A stretch of DNA of 64,000 nucleotides from Ciona intestinalis. Its lineage: Eukaryota; Chordata; Ascidiacea; Phlebobranchia; Cionidae. Every line of letters begins with the position of its first letter. Position 1 is the stretch's first letter. A program made the position numbers and the translations under genes. This document shows, in pieces, positions 32,301 through 44,900 of this stretch. The stretch lies in the NCBI RefSeq assembly GCF_000224145.3, contig NC_020179.2, forward strand, positions 2,690,939 through 2,754,938, in the 5' to 3' direction. The notes under the pieces were generated by a model. The model worked only from the letters and a program-made list of their open reading frames with translations. It was not told the DNA's origin and searched no databases.

Positions 32301-35300
32301 AGGTTTTGTTTTACTATCGTGCATCTCTTCAAAATCATCGCCTATAATTACGAGTTCAAGACTCCCGCACTTAGTATTGGTAATTGCGACTTGTATGTAA
32401 CCTCTGTATGTCCTAACTTAACGAGAAGTACAGCGTGGGAAAATGTACTTTTGAGTGGCGATCATTAGAAATGGTTTATTTGCCGTAAATGGTTTCACCT
32501 TCTACGTGACATTAAACACGCGAACAGTCTTTATATATTGACCAAAAAATACTGAAATTTCAGTCTGTTAATTACTGCACAATCGCAGTTAAAAATTCCC
32601 TTTAATGCAACACAAATAATTCACATATTTTATCATTTGTAAGTTTTTCCATGTGTAACATGCGCCCAACACTAGTGTATAATCAATATATGAAAAGTAG
32701 GATTTCTCAGAATGCTATACACACGTGTTATAACTATTAAGCGGACACGAGGTATATATGAAACGGAACACCCATGTTATAACAACTGTCGTTACCCGGC
32801 CATGCGAGATTTAACAAGTTATACTTTTATTATTAACGTGTCAAAAATTTGGCCAATTTGAATTACTTTTCTCTGCAGCTTTTGGTGTCTCTGGTCCAAA
32901 CGACCACAGAGCAAGCCGCAACTCTGCGGAAGATTCGACTCCTTCTTCCCGCGGCACGTAATGGAAATCACTCGATCACCAAAGGCATGAGGTCGCCCAT
33001 GTTGAGTGATGCTGAGGACATGGACCATAAGTCAAGTAAGAATGTGGCTAAAATATCCTAACTTGAATTTTATGTTGGAAATTAAACAACATAAATGTAT
33101 AAACCGTTTTGGTTCCTAAATTGCCGTGTATGTAATATCGTGCATCGTAATATACAGCACAAAGTATCTCATATTTCGCAATTAAGTTTATAAAAACTAA
33201 CAACGTTATTTTATGTTTGTGAGGATACGGTTTTATAATTCTTTGAATATTCTTTGTTTACTACCGAATTGGTCAAGAAAAGAGAATAAAAATAGACAAA
33301 ATAGAGACTCTTTAAACACACGCCCACCATAGTAGCAGCATTGAGCTTCGAACGTATGTCATGTGTTCTTTCCGCATTCTCACGTCGGGGAAAAAGAGTT
33401 AGTTGTTGCGTAATTTAGGTACACAAAACGGCTTTTCTGGTAATTTTTAATACAGAAAAATGTGTATGGTAAGCTGGGGTAAGATGGGACACCTTTAACA
33501 CATAGTATCCAAGTACCCTGATCGTTAATTAAACTATTAACAACGGTCTATGTGAGTCGTGAGGAAACAATTTTATAATTGTTTAAATGTTTTCCGTTTA
33601 CTACCAAGTAGGATAAGAAAATAGGTTCCCCCACCCTACTGTACATAAAAAAATATTTGATCATTTTAAAACAAACGCAATATTGCACGTAAAAGGAACT
33701 TTTTAAACATCTTACATCACTGGAAGAAAATCGTATCATACATATGAACTGTCACTTGTATTGCGCAATTGTTACAGAGATTATTTTCAATTAAATTTGA
33801 AACGGTGGTGAAACCTAATTGCACAGACGGTTTAACCTAAAAATACTATACAGTATATACCAATGATCGCGCAATTTTAAAACTACCGTATCCAGACATA
33901 ATGTTTTTACTTATAGACAGCAAATCTAAATTTGTCGTGTAGAAATGCTCTGTTATATAAATATTCTAATTACCGGCGCTGGTTTAAATTTAGTGCATTA
34001 ATATTCACCTATTTATATTTTAATTTGAATAAGAGGTATACACATAGCTTTAATTAATATGCTTTATATTTAAAACGATAAACGGTTTCGAGTGTAATTT
34101 ATAAAACTCAATCAGAAAACGAACGTTTATTTGTATATTCTAATACACTACACCTCGTATGCAGAACTTTGCAACGTAAAATGATTTGTGTCCCGGTGCT
34201 TTGGCGCTCGCATTAAAGGCTAAATCTACGAAAAGTAGGGTGGGGGGAGGATAGGACACCTTTTTTATTCTATTTTCTCGTCCCATTTGGTATTAAACAA
34301 AGAACTTTCAAAGAAAATATACATTCTTATCCTTACGACCCCCATAGACCGTTGTTAATTGTTTAAAACACGATCAGGATATTTGGATATTATGTGCTAA
34401 AGTTGTCCCATCTTACCCTAGTTATATGTTATAACTTGTAAGGGGACACGAGGTGTATGAAACAGAACACCCGCATTGTTACAACTGTCCTTGCCTCACA
34501 ACAAACAAATAAATAAGTGACAATCATCCATTCACTCATCACAAACAGAATAATTTAAACATTTTTAAAGCTATACCACAACAGAAAGCTAACACACATT
34601 CTTACAAGCATCACCCTAGCTTTTACAAGTCAACTACACACCGCTTATAACGCATGCAACAAACAAAATGCTTGGAAATCCCGTTAAGCTGATAAAATAT
34701 AACAAGTTCTTTTGATATTTGCCGTATATATTAGAGTTAGTCACTTACGATTTTCAGTGTACAGACCCAGCTTGTAATCCACCGTCTGTGTATTTATTAC
34801 ATAAGAGGATTTGTCATGTAGTGTATGCAAACAAGCCTACTGCTACCATATAGTACTACATAGGTGTCAGTTATGATGTAATATGGCGGCTTGTTAAGCA
34901 ACATGTCAAGACCATTCTCTTATAAGATGGTAAAATTTAAATCCGAGATGCTTTGTTTTTAAGTGTCACTATTACACACGTAATGACGTCAAAAATCATG
35001 TTAATTTTACCTATATTTCATATTTACATAAAACTTCTGACGTCATGGTCACATGGCACTTCTGACGTCATAGTCACATGACCTTTAATATCGATGACAC
35101 GTAACAATTATGTTTTATGACGCGTAGTTCGTGCAGACAACGAATCTTATGGTGGAACAGAAACGAAATACACATTTGGAAAAACCCCGGCAGATCATGC
35201 TGACGACATCGTTATGGATGACGTCATCGATGGAAATGATGTAAGCAAATTTAGAGTGACGTCATAAATAAATGTTTATTTATATAACCGGCATCAAGAA

Positions 35301-35924
35301 TAGAACGGCGCTTATCGTAATGCAAGCATTGGAATATAAATAAGAACAAATCAAAAATAGCGAGAAATACCTAATCTGCATGCGTGTGTGTATTTATGGT
35401 TGTTATTACATAAAGCACACATTAAAGCAATATAAGCAGCAATCCTAATACAACTAATATAACATTTTGAGGATATTTTAATACTAAATTGCATTGTACA
35501 GACGATAATTTAGCCTATATAACTTAATAGGTATAGTTTAGTGTTTAATTGCATCACTAACGCTAATTCAACCCGTATAGTACGGTGGGGAGAGATGGGA
35601 CACCTTTTATAGCACATGATATCCAACTATTCTGATCGTGTTTTAAACAATTAACAACGGTCTATGGAAGTCGTGAGGATACAGTTTTATATTTCTTTGA
35701 ATGTTCTTTGTTTACTACGTTGAGAAAATAAAATTAAATGTGTCCCATCTTACCCCACCCTACTATATAACAATATTGGATGATTTTAATGTTTAATTTA
35801 ATGCTTGCTATTTTAGGAAATGCAATTCGATGATGAGATTAACAGCACAGACCCCAACTCCATACAAGTGCATCATTACCAACCACGTAAAGACTTTTAC
35901 AGCATCACAGCATCCAACATGTGA
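26374..35924 (+). CDS. SIGIRR-like: SIGIRR-like single-Ig, TIR-domain receptor
   Basis: Type I membrane protein of the IL-1 receptor family. Exons: 26374-26440, 27151-27204, 27593-27729, 29371-29518, 29989-30138, 30233-30376, 30732-30839, 31565-31674, 32879-33035, 35137-35240, 35817-35924; 1287 nt, 428 aa. Signal peptide residues 1-20 (ILCFSSIFFSLALQ); one Ig domain (about 55-135) with paired Cys in AVCSC and TIYCMT and the strand-C VQW; membrane span 146-164. TIR from 186: box 1 DGKEFDAYVS, then DEDNLLPR and HRCRRLMIVF and GLRKLLEL, all close to human SIGIRR (410 aa). The tail end PRKDFYSI resembles SIGIRR ARTDFYCL. No box 3 FW. Vertebrate SIGIRR dampens IL-1R/TLR signalling; the same role here is inference. 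Confidence 0.88.
26735..26928 (+). mobile_element. MITE, right end degraded
   Basis: SIGIRR-like intron 1; right end reads GGTGACCCGTCTTTTGACAC. Confidence 0.75.
27276..27419 (+). mobile_element. MITE, internal deletion
   Basis: Intron 2; a deletion joins AATACC to TTGTCTTTTGGAGTCG. Confidence 0.7.
27755..27947 (+). mobile_element. MITE, TAGTAGGG-type
   Basis: Intron 3, about 25 bp after the exon-3 donor; both ends intact. Confidence 0.85.
28249..28434 (-). mobile_element. MITE, TAGTAGGG-type
   Basis: Intron 3, opposite orientation to the copy at 27755. Confidence 0.85.
28650..28677. repeat. (TA)n microsatellite
   Basis: Fourteen TA dinucleotides in the SIGIRR-like intron 3. Confidence 0.9.
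29162..29356 (+). repeat. Two tandem SINE 3' halves
   Basis: CTCGTAAGCAGGTACGAG to GTTACAAACATGG, then CTCGTAAGCAAGTACGAGGT to CACACATTCATT. The tail ends about 13 bp before the acceptor of SIGIRR-like exon 4 (29371). Confidence 0.7.
29560..29738 (+). mobile_element. MITE, TAGTAGGG-type
   Basis: SIGIRR-like intron 4; right end shortened (GTCCTATCTTTACCCTACTA). Confidence 0.75.
29750..29848 (-). repeat. SINE 3' fragment, reverse
   Basis: AATGAATGAACGTAACTTAT followed by CCTCGCGTGGCGG and AACACGAGAGTTCTGTTTCA; immediately after the MITE at 29560. Confidence 0.65.
30852..31044 (-). mobile_element. MITE, TAGTAGGG-type
   Basis: SIGIRR-like intron 7, 12 bp after the exon-7 donor; tail-to-head with the next copy. 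Confidence 0.85.
31045..31234 (+). mobile_element. MITE, TAGTAGGG-type
   Basis: Left end reads TAGTACTGTGGGGAAGAGAC (internal loss), right end intact. Confidence 0.75.
31745..31924 (-). mobile_element. MITE, left end missing
   Basis: SIGIRR-like intron 8; the inside starts at CTCTATTTTCTCGTCC, and the right end CATCTTCCCCCATCCTACTA is present. Confidence 0.7.
32712..32828 (+). repeat. SINE 3' fragment
   Basis: GCGGACACGAGGTATATATG to CCCGGCCATGCGAGAT, in SIGIRR-like intron 8, about 50 bp before exon 9. Confidence 0.65.
33215..33300 (+). mobile_element. MITE inner fragment
   Basis: GTGAGGATACGGTTTTATAA to TTGTTTACTACCGAATTGG without either terminus. SIGIRR-like intron 9. Confidence 0.6.
33465..33643 (+). 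mobile_element. MITE, TAGTAGGG-type
   Basis: Left end AAGCTGGGGTAAGATGGGAC mixes both subfamilies. SIGIRR-like intron 9. Confidence 0.75.
34233..34427 (-). mobile_element. MITE, TAGTAGGG-type
   Basis: SIGIRR-like intron 9; abuts a SINE fragment on its right. Confidence 0.75.
34428..34540 (+). repeat. SINE 3' fragment
   Basis: TTATAACTTGTAAGGGGACA then CGAGGTGTATGAAACAGAAC; the tail is degraded. Confidence 0.6.
35577..35765 (+). mobile_element. MITE, TAGTAGGG-type
   Basis: SIGIRR-like intron 10, 51 bp before the last exon. Confidence 0.85.
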
Positions 35925-35978
35925 CGGGTATGAATTCCAGTTTGATAATCCTGCGCGCTCGACCGTGAAATGACGTCA

Positions 35979-38900
35979 TCAATACCCGTCATCAACGAAA
36001 TTTGTATGATCAAGTTCAGCGTACACGAACGACCGGTTTTCAGTGGCGGCTAAATAGACGTCGCCCTTGTAATCTGAAGTTTCATTCGAGTTCCAGTTTT
36101 CATTATAGTTTACGCTGTAATCGTCTATCCCAGCATACACTCCTTCTGCTACCCCCTCGAACCCCTTTGGTTCGACGTCGCTAGCGGTGCTATAGGGCGA
36201 GGCCTCCGCTATCACGTCACGTGATTTGTGACGTCCAAGTTTCATCCTCAAAGTTGACACAGAGGACGCTAGAGTGCCAAGACTTAATTTCTTCTTTTTC
36301 GGGGTCTCTTTAGCCCCTCCTACCGACTCGGTGAAGCTGGGTAATTACACAGTTAATGTGATTTCTATATATATAAATGTGTTTTAATCATATCATAACC
36401 TAAACCGGATATTTTAACCACGGAGAACGTTTGTGTATATACACCCAAACTTGCTGATTCATTCCCCGCTTGCGTCACGGCATTTATCTCTGTGTACCTT
36501 GACCGCCATTAAACGAAAAACCGCAGTTTTCAAGGTGATTGACATATTCTGGGTCGGCCGATAAACAGAAAATGTTGCTGTTTCGGGCATTGACACATCA
36601 CGACTGTGCCTACGATAGCAGGCAGATATTTGACTATGCGGGAAAGTTTACGTATTTTATTTGTTGAAAATAGGTCGCACCTACAACTGCTATTTGATCT
36701 GTTTACATAAATACTCCATTGGTGCACGTACAATGCTTAAATGTTGGGGTTTCCTCGCAAAATTGCGAAGTTGTATATGTTCTTATGGTCTCTGTTAGCT
36801 ATAATTGCTACACGTTCGGCGTAGACTACGTACCTGTTATCTTCACTCGTATCGGTGCTGAATGAATCTCCCGACCAGTCTGGTATAGCGGAGTAGGTCA
36901 CGTCTGCGGAATTATTAGCTCAAGTAAAACGCCATGTAGAGGGTAAATAAAACACAATTGCAGACTACAAAATGGATTTTGTTATCTTTAGGAAACTGTC
37001 TGGAACATATGCGTCAAACTGTTTAGTTTGTTAATTTAGTCTGCGTTATGTCATTGCAGTTTGAACGCTACGCAGACGAACTTATTAGCTGTGTTTTTCT
37101 ATAAATGGTATTTCCAAATACGGTATGAGGTCCAGCCCGACGTTTGGCGAAAACGCAAAATTCAAATCATTAAGACGGCGTATTATGACATAATACTTAG
37201 CGTTATTGCATCATAGGTTATTAGCGATATCGCAAGAGAAATATAGGCCACATGCCCCGAAAACGTTAAAAGTCGGTCTTAACGCAGTGAAAAGTAAACT
37301 TCTTGAGTTTATCACTTATATGCATATATAGTAGGGTGGGGAAAGATGGGACACCTTTTTATTCTATTTTCTCGTTTGTAGTAAACAAAGAACATTTAAA
37401 GAATTATAAAATCATATCCTCACGACTTCCATATACCGTTGTTAATTGTTTAAAACACGATCAGGTTATTTGGATATTATGTGCTATAAGTGTCCCGTCT
37501 TACCCCAGAGTAGCCTACTAAAAAATAGTTTGTATTCCATAATAAAATTAAAGCAAATTAAAAAAAGTCTTACCGTCTACATCGGCGAACGCTTGATCTG
37601 ATATAATTTTCGGTTGTTCAGGATACTGTGTACAAATAATATAATATTACATATTTGTACAGATAATACTTTGGGGGTAAGTAAGAGTCTTGAGTATACG
37701 GCTAAATAATTCTTTAAATATTCCTTGTTTGCTACCAAACAGGACGATAAATTAAAATGAAAATATTACTGCATAAGCTACTACTTACTGCATAAGCTGC
37801 TACAAAAACGGCTGACTTTGCTTACGCATTTTTTTAATGTTTACATTTTATACAATTAAACAATTTCTTTACCCAAAAAGTTACATACTTAATTGTTATA
37901 ACTCCCAAGCAGGCACGAGGTTTATGAAACAGAACAGCCATGTTACAACGGTTGTCGTTGCCCGCCACACGAAAATAAACAAGTCACATTAATTCATTCA
38001 TTCAATATAACTTGCCTGTATAATGGGACTGCTTGTAACTTTAGTTTTCAAAGGCGATGGCAGCTTGACAGGCGATATATGAAGCTCTGAATCAGATCTA
38101 TAGTAAACGATCATTAGATATATTAGGATTTTTATTCTTAGCTGATAGGTTTTACCTTTTTGGTCGAATTTTGGAAGCAAAGATCTTTTGCGCCGAGGGC
38201 GGGGGCGGTCGGGCTGGTGGAGTTTTTACTAAAATAGAAATATGATGTTTATATATGAATGAATGTATAGTAGGGTGTGGGAAGATGGGACACCTTTAGC
38301 ACATAATATCCAGATATCCTGATCGTGTTTTAAACAATTAACAACGGTCTATAAGGATCATGAGGACCTAGTTTCATATTTCTTTGAATGTTCTTTGTTT
38401 ACTACTAAATGGGACGAGAAAATAAAGTTAAAAGTGTCCCATCTTCCCCCATCCTACTGTATATCATTTATCCCCGTCTGGCGAGTAATGACAATCGCAC
38501 TGTTCTTTTTCTTACAACAGGATTTTTCATACACCCCGTGTCAGCTGACGAGTTATCACTTATGTAAATTTGTTGGTGATTTTATATAGAATTCTTTATG
38601 ATGATATAGAACAGGCCAACATAGCAGAATTCCCAGTGCCTATATGCCGAGTACATCACTCTTACAAAACATATAGTACTGTGGGGTAATATAACATATT
38701 TCCTAATCGTGTTTTTAACACTTAAAAACGCTATTTTACGAGTTGTAAAGATACGTGCCCGATAAAGGACAATAAAAACATGAAATACCTTAATTACACT
38801 AGCTATACTGTAGCATTGCTAACGTAAATTTAGTGGGGTTGGGAAAGATGGGACACCTTTAGCACATAATATCAAAATATCCTGATTGTGTTTTATACAA

Positions 38901-41900
38901 TTTACAACGGTATACGGGAGTCATGAGAATATAGTTTCATAATTATTTGAATGTTCTTTGTTTAAATGGGGCGAGGAAGTACAGTTAAAAGGTGTCCCAT
39001 CTTTTCCCACCGTACTGTATAACTGCTTTGGTTCTAACATTTAGCCTGAGCGGTCGTATACCAATGCAGTAAATCATGTTACCTGAATCTGTGGATGGTT
39101 TTCTCGGCTTTTCGGGTTTATTAGTAGGAGATACGTCGGCAGTTATTGGTCTCTGTGGGGGAGGGCCTGGAGGTCTGGGGGGTGGCGGGGCAGTGGGCCG
39201 GGGTTTCGCTTTTATACGAGGGGACCTTACTGGTCTGGGTTGTTGTGTTGGTTTCTGTGCTATACGAGGAAGCAACTGTGGTAAGTCTATCGTAGGTGAT
39301 GGTTCGGGTGTTTGTGTTTCGTCTTCTTGTGGTACAGGGTCTGGTATTATTGCGTATAACTCTGGGGGTGCTGTTTCTGCTGGTGATTGCGCGCTGTCCT
39401 TTTCTAAAGACTTGCTCTTTTCGAGTTTTAAGTTCTGTAGTAAATGTAGCGTGTAGCCATCACGCTTTGCTGGGTGTTTTCGAACCGGTAGCATCTGTAA
39501 ACCTCTGTCTCCTTTATCCTCGGTCGTTTTTGACTCAGAAAAGCGGGGTTTTGAACTCAGCATTGGTAAAGGCATATGATACCTTATAGAAGGCTTGCTA
39601 GGGGACCGAGGAAAAACGTCCACAGAGCCGTTTGCGTTTGAAAACGCGTTCTCTGGTTTTACTGGGGGTTTTGGTGGCGGTTTTGTTGGCATCTTTAAAG
39701 GGGATCGGTCGTTTTCATAGTTTAATACGTTGGTTTGGCGTTGTCCTGTGACAGGGTAAAGAGATGACAGTTTACCTGCGACTTTGGACTTTGTGGGTGA
39801 GGTTTTCAGTTTTTCTTGAAACATGTTGCGTGTTGCTGTTTTGGTTAAACCTATTGGTTTGGGCTTAATTTCTGGGCTTGGTCTTATGGAGAGGTTAGGT
39901 ACTGACTCTGACGTAGAAAAAACTGGAATCGGCGGCAGTTCTGAAGTCGCAAGTCGTGAGTTTGAACGAAATGCTTTGTTTGTTGTCTTTGGCCCAACGT
40001 TTTCCGCAGAGCCAGCGATCTTACGCAGTTTTATCATCTGAGCAATTGGGTGGATTTTTCTCTCCGGTGTGTCGGATGAAATATCGGATGTTGGACGCTC
40101 TGGGGTCGATATAGGACGCTTGGGAGACACCTGGTTTCTCTCTGGCAGAGCTGGGGCGATTGGGGAGGCGGGGGGAGACAAACTTAGCTCCGGGATGCTG
40201 TTTCGGAGGTAGGGAGACGGAGGACGAAACGGGAGTTTAGGAGCAAAAATGTTGGGGTTCTTTGGTAGAAGAGGAGGCGGTTTTTGAGGGGAGGGAGGCG
40301 AGGGAGGAGGGTTGTCAGGCATCGATGTTTTTCTTTGGATGATCTTCTTTTCCACATCTTCTTCTTGTGACTCCGGGATGCGAGGATTAGATGAGATCAT
40401 CGGAGGAGCCGGAAGAGGTCGGTGACCTGTATGAATAAAGTAGGTTGAAATCTCAACACAAACTAATACGGTTTGTTTAAAATCAAATAAAAAATTATGA
40501 GATTTTTAATACGGTATTGTGCTAATCTTGCAAAAATACTTAATCTGGCGAAAGTGGGTTAACTTTTTTCATATGAATGAGCTTCTATATGGCGTAGCAT
40601 GTCATTAGACCTCGGATTTAGGCAATGGTTGGCCAATTAATCTAACTTGATTTAATCGATAAAAGAAAAGCAGTTTTGGTTTTATCAGGAAACGCTGTCC
40701 CTAAGCATTTTGTAATCTTGCAAACGCGGCGTAATTATGACGTCACACACAGCGAGTGCAGCGCGGCTTTTAGCACGCGGGTGGAATGTTATGGCACTAT
40801 ATAGCTTGCTATATCGTACATTGGTTGTATACCAGGAAAGCTTTGCAGCAGTTACTTTAGTTGTATATTTGTAATATAGTAGAGTGGAGGAGACGGGACA
40901 CCTTTAGCACATAATATCCAAATATCCTGATCGTGTTTCAAACAATTAACAACGGTCTATGGAAGTTTTGAGGATATGGTTTTAATAATTCTTTGAATGT
41001 TTTTTGTTTTCTACCAAATGGGAAGAAAAATGAATGAAAAGGTGTTCCATCTTTACCTACCCTACTGTATATGTGAACTGTTAAAGATATCGCTTTAAAC
41101 TTCACTAAATAGGTTTGTCATGTATATTTATACAAATTGCAGTTTCAATTTGCAGAGTAATGCAGATTTTTCTGTACTTTACTACGACTAAGACAGCGCT
41201 ATGACCGATATGTTTACATTGGTGCTGAGTAAAAGCACGTATAGAGGCATTCACTAGCATGCCACCGGTAGGGCTACTGAGCAAGAAATTATATGTTTTA
41301 AGTAAAAACGTGTAGGCAGTGTAGGTACCTTTGGCGTGTTGTGTCAATACAATGAAATGCATATTGATAAATGATTAGGCGTATTACTGCTTTATTGTCA
41401 TTGTCCAGTTCAATCAGATTAGTGTGACTGTTTTAATACAACATGACAGTCCATTATATAAATGATTCGATTTACATTTCAAACGTTTTGGATTAAAACT
41501 AATAATTTTTAAACCGGTTGAAATGGTTTGGAATGCCATGTGTGTATAGAAACTAACCAGAAATGTAATATATCTAGGAAAATGTTTCCGTAACAAACAT
41601 TCCGGTATATATGTTTATCATATAGTAGGGTGGGGGGAGATTGGACACTTTTTCATTCTATTTTTTGTCTCGTTTTGTAGTAAACAAATAATATTCAAAG
41701 AATTGTAAAACTATATCCTCACGACTCCAATAGAACGTTTTTAATTGTTTAAAACACGTTTAGGACATTTAATGTTATGTTCTAAGTGTGGCCCGTCTTT
41801 CCCCACTTTACCATAACTTAATTGCCTCGTTGGATTTCAACATGCTTTGAATAGCAAAATGGCAAATATAAACGATTAGACATCTTTAAACCTGGTTTAT

Positions 41901-44900
41901 GGCCATGAGGAGGAACTTCTGGAGGTTCTATTGCTCCGGAGGATAGAGAGATCTTCTTAGGGGGGTCCGGAGGCGGGGCAAATGGCATGGATATTGGGCG
42001 CTCTTGGAAAACATCCTTTGGCCTACGGAGTCGAACTGTAGTTGATTTTCCGTCTGGATTCGTGACGGTGACGTGGTCATCACGTGGTGTCGAATCGACG
42101 CTCTGATTGGATGAGAGGTAATGCTTAAATTTTTAGTTGTCGTTTAAAAATTATGTTTAAGCATATATTGCTATACCTGTTGGCACCAGGCGTGTAATAA
42201 GTCTGAAAGAGATCTTTTGGCACTTTTAAATTGTAAGGAATTTCTTATTTGGAATTATTAAATACTTGCTGGCGTTTGTATTTATCTGGACAAATATGTC
42301 GTACATGTATGGTAGGGTGGGGAAGATGGGACATCCCAAGAACCTAATATCCAAGTATCCTGATCGTGTTTTAAACAACTTACAGCGGTCTATGGGAGTC
42401 GTGAGCATACCGTTTAATAAATCGTTGAATGCTCCTTGTTTACTACCAAATGAGACGAGAAAATAAAATGAAAAGGTGTCCCATATTCCCCACCCTACTA
42501 TATGTTTAAGCGCAAGTGACTATACAAGTCGTCATAACACTAAAGAGTCAGAATTAGACGTTAGTCTTATAGAAAATAAGCTTTAGGTTTTTACACAAAG
42601 ACAAAACGTATGGACATTGTCAAATTAGTTTTTTGGCTCCACTACGTTACAAGGTTATTTGAGTTTAAATAGATCAATTAGCATCGGGAAAAAAGGATAC
42701 CGTTGCACGTACTACGATGTCTGGCTACGTGTTTGCTTCTGCAGAAGCACTTTATAAACGTGATATTTTTAGAAAGGTTATTCAGGTTCGAATGTTACGT
42801 ATTTTCTGCAAGTTGAAAAGAGTTGCATTACTCTAACGTGGTTTCTATTTACCTGGCAAAGTATTGAAAGTGTATAAGCGTCCAATATATTACGTGGGCA
42901 TGCATCCCACTTTAGCTTACGCGCGTTTATTATTGTTAGTTGATTCATTTCATGCGTCACAATATACTGACTGTGACGTCATAGTTGAAATATCGCGATA
43001 GAAAATTTTCCATGACTTGCATACCTACGTATAACTTGGCCAAAGTTGCTGAATAATAAAACGCATTTTTCCGAATTCGGAAAGTCAAAAGTTTAATTTT
43101 GTTTTAACGCTTTGCATTTAAATTTGACGACATGCTAACAGAATTACGTCATTTTAATTATAATGACGTCATTACAAAATCTCCCGATTAAAGGCCCGTT
43201 ATGTCAGTTACGTAATCGTCGCTCAGTCTATCACGACAGCGGCTAAACTGCGACTGATTTATTACCCCCTTGCGTGAATTCGTTGACTGAACGTATCGAA
43301 CAACCTTTTGCGTCAAATGTCGCGACCTAGGCGTCATCTGATCTAATACATACTATTTTAAGTACTTACCCTTTCCGCTTTCTTCTGTCCGAATATCTTA
43401 TGCTGTGTGAGCTTAGCTCCCATCTCTTCTAAGCGATCTTCCGTCGTCTCTGCTGCCTCGTCTGTCGTGCAAGTCAAGTTACGCTCGGTCGCGCTCAGGA
43501 AACAATAGGATCTGTTACGTCACAGAGTATCGGATGCAATCGACTTACCCTTCGACTCGAGTTCCAAATATACCTCACTTTGTTGCGATCCGGTTTCCAT
43601 GGCACCGAGTTGTGACGTCTGAAATGTGAACTGGTGTGAAAATAAGACTAAATACAAAACTATGTATAGCAGGTTGGGTGATACTTTTTCATAGGCACAC
43701 GTTTAAAAATGTACTGCGTATTGGCTGCGTTAAAATATCTGAACTATATATAGTACCGTGGGGTAAGATGGTCCATGTTTTTATTCTCTTTTATCGTCCT
43801 ATTTGGTGGTAAACAAAAAATATTTAAATAATTATATATCCCTATCCTCACGAATCTAAAATATTTTTTAACTCTTAAAAACACGATTCAAAATTATAGG
43901 ATATAATATGTGCTAACGGTATCCATTTTATACATCTTACCCCAATAGTACTATAATTAAAATATTGTTATAATTACGTATGCTTTGTAAATTCCAGGCT
44001 ATTCTTGTATTTATTACTCTGCGAATCAACGTTTTGACGTCCGATTTAGGTCGCCTATATTAGTGTTGCCATAAGATCTGTTTAACTTGATGTTTGGCAG
44101 AGTGGAGGAAGACGGGACACCATTTCATTCTATTTTTTCGTTTGGTTGTAAACAAAGAACATTTAAAGAATTTTAAAACCGTATTTTTACGACTTCCATA
44201 GGCTGTTGTTAATGTTTAAAACACAATCAGGATATTTTGATATTATGGGCTCACGGTGTCCCGTCTTCCCCACCCTACTGTACAACTAAATCGGCACATA
44301 CATACGATACTAAATATATGTGGTTGAAAGGCAAGCTATTATAATTTCAACCAAGTTATTTGACACAAATACTATATACACATTGTATCGTATATACAAA
44401 AGACCGGTGAACTTTTTCATCGTTGATTAAAATATAAAGAAATCTAATACTCAACTTTTGGAAGTTATGGGGTAATGGGCCAACTCTGGCCTAAATCCCT
44501 GATATGCCTATAACCAATATCGAACAGAATGCTATACTTCATGTACATTACCTTTCGATCATTTGATTTGTCCGTAGTTGCTCCGTCTTTCCTATCTGGT
44601 ATACTAAGAAACAAAGAAAATATTGTTGCTTAAATACCCAAGTATTTGTATAAAAATTTAATTGTTAAAATAAGTTTTGTCTGTGGTTTTAAGTGGGCCC
44701 AATTCTATTAAACATAGTACGTTAAGTTAAGATGAACTGTATTTTTACTCTCTCTTATCAACACCTTCGGTAGTAAACAAAGAATGTTTAGGAAGCATAT
44801 ACAACCGTATCCTAACGACTATAAAAAGAGCGTTATTAATTGTTGAAATGACGATGAGGAAATATAAAATATTACGTGCATTTTACCCCACAGTACAGCC

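Noticed and set aside
39076..39456. Glycine-rich plus-strand frame
   Set aside because: Antisense shadow of the proline-rich exon 39083-40426; proline codons read as glycine on the other strand.
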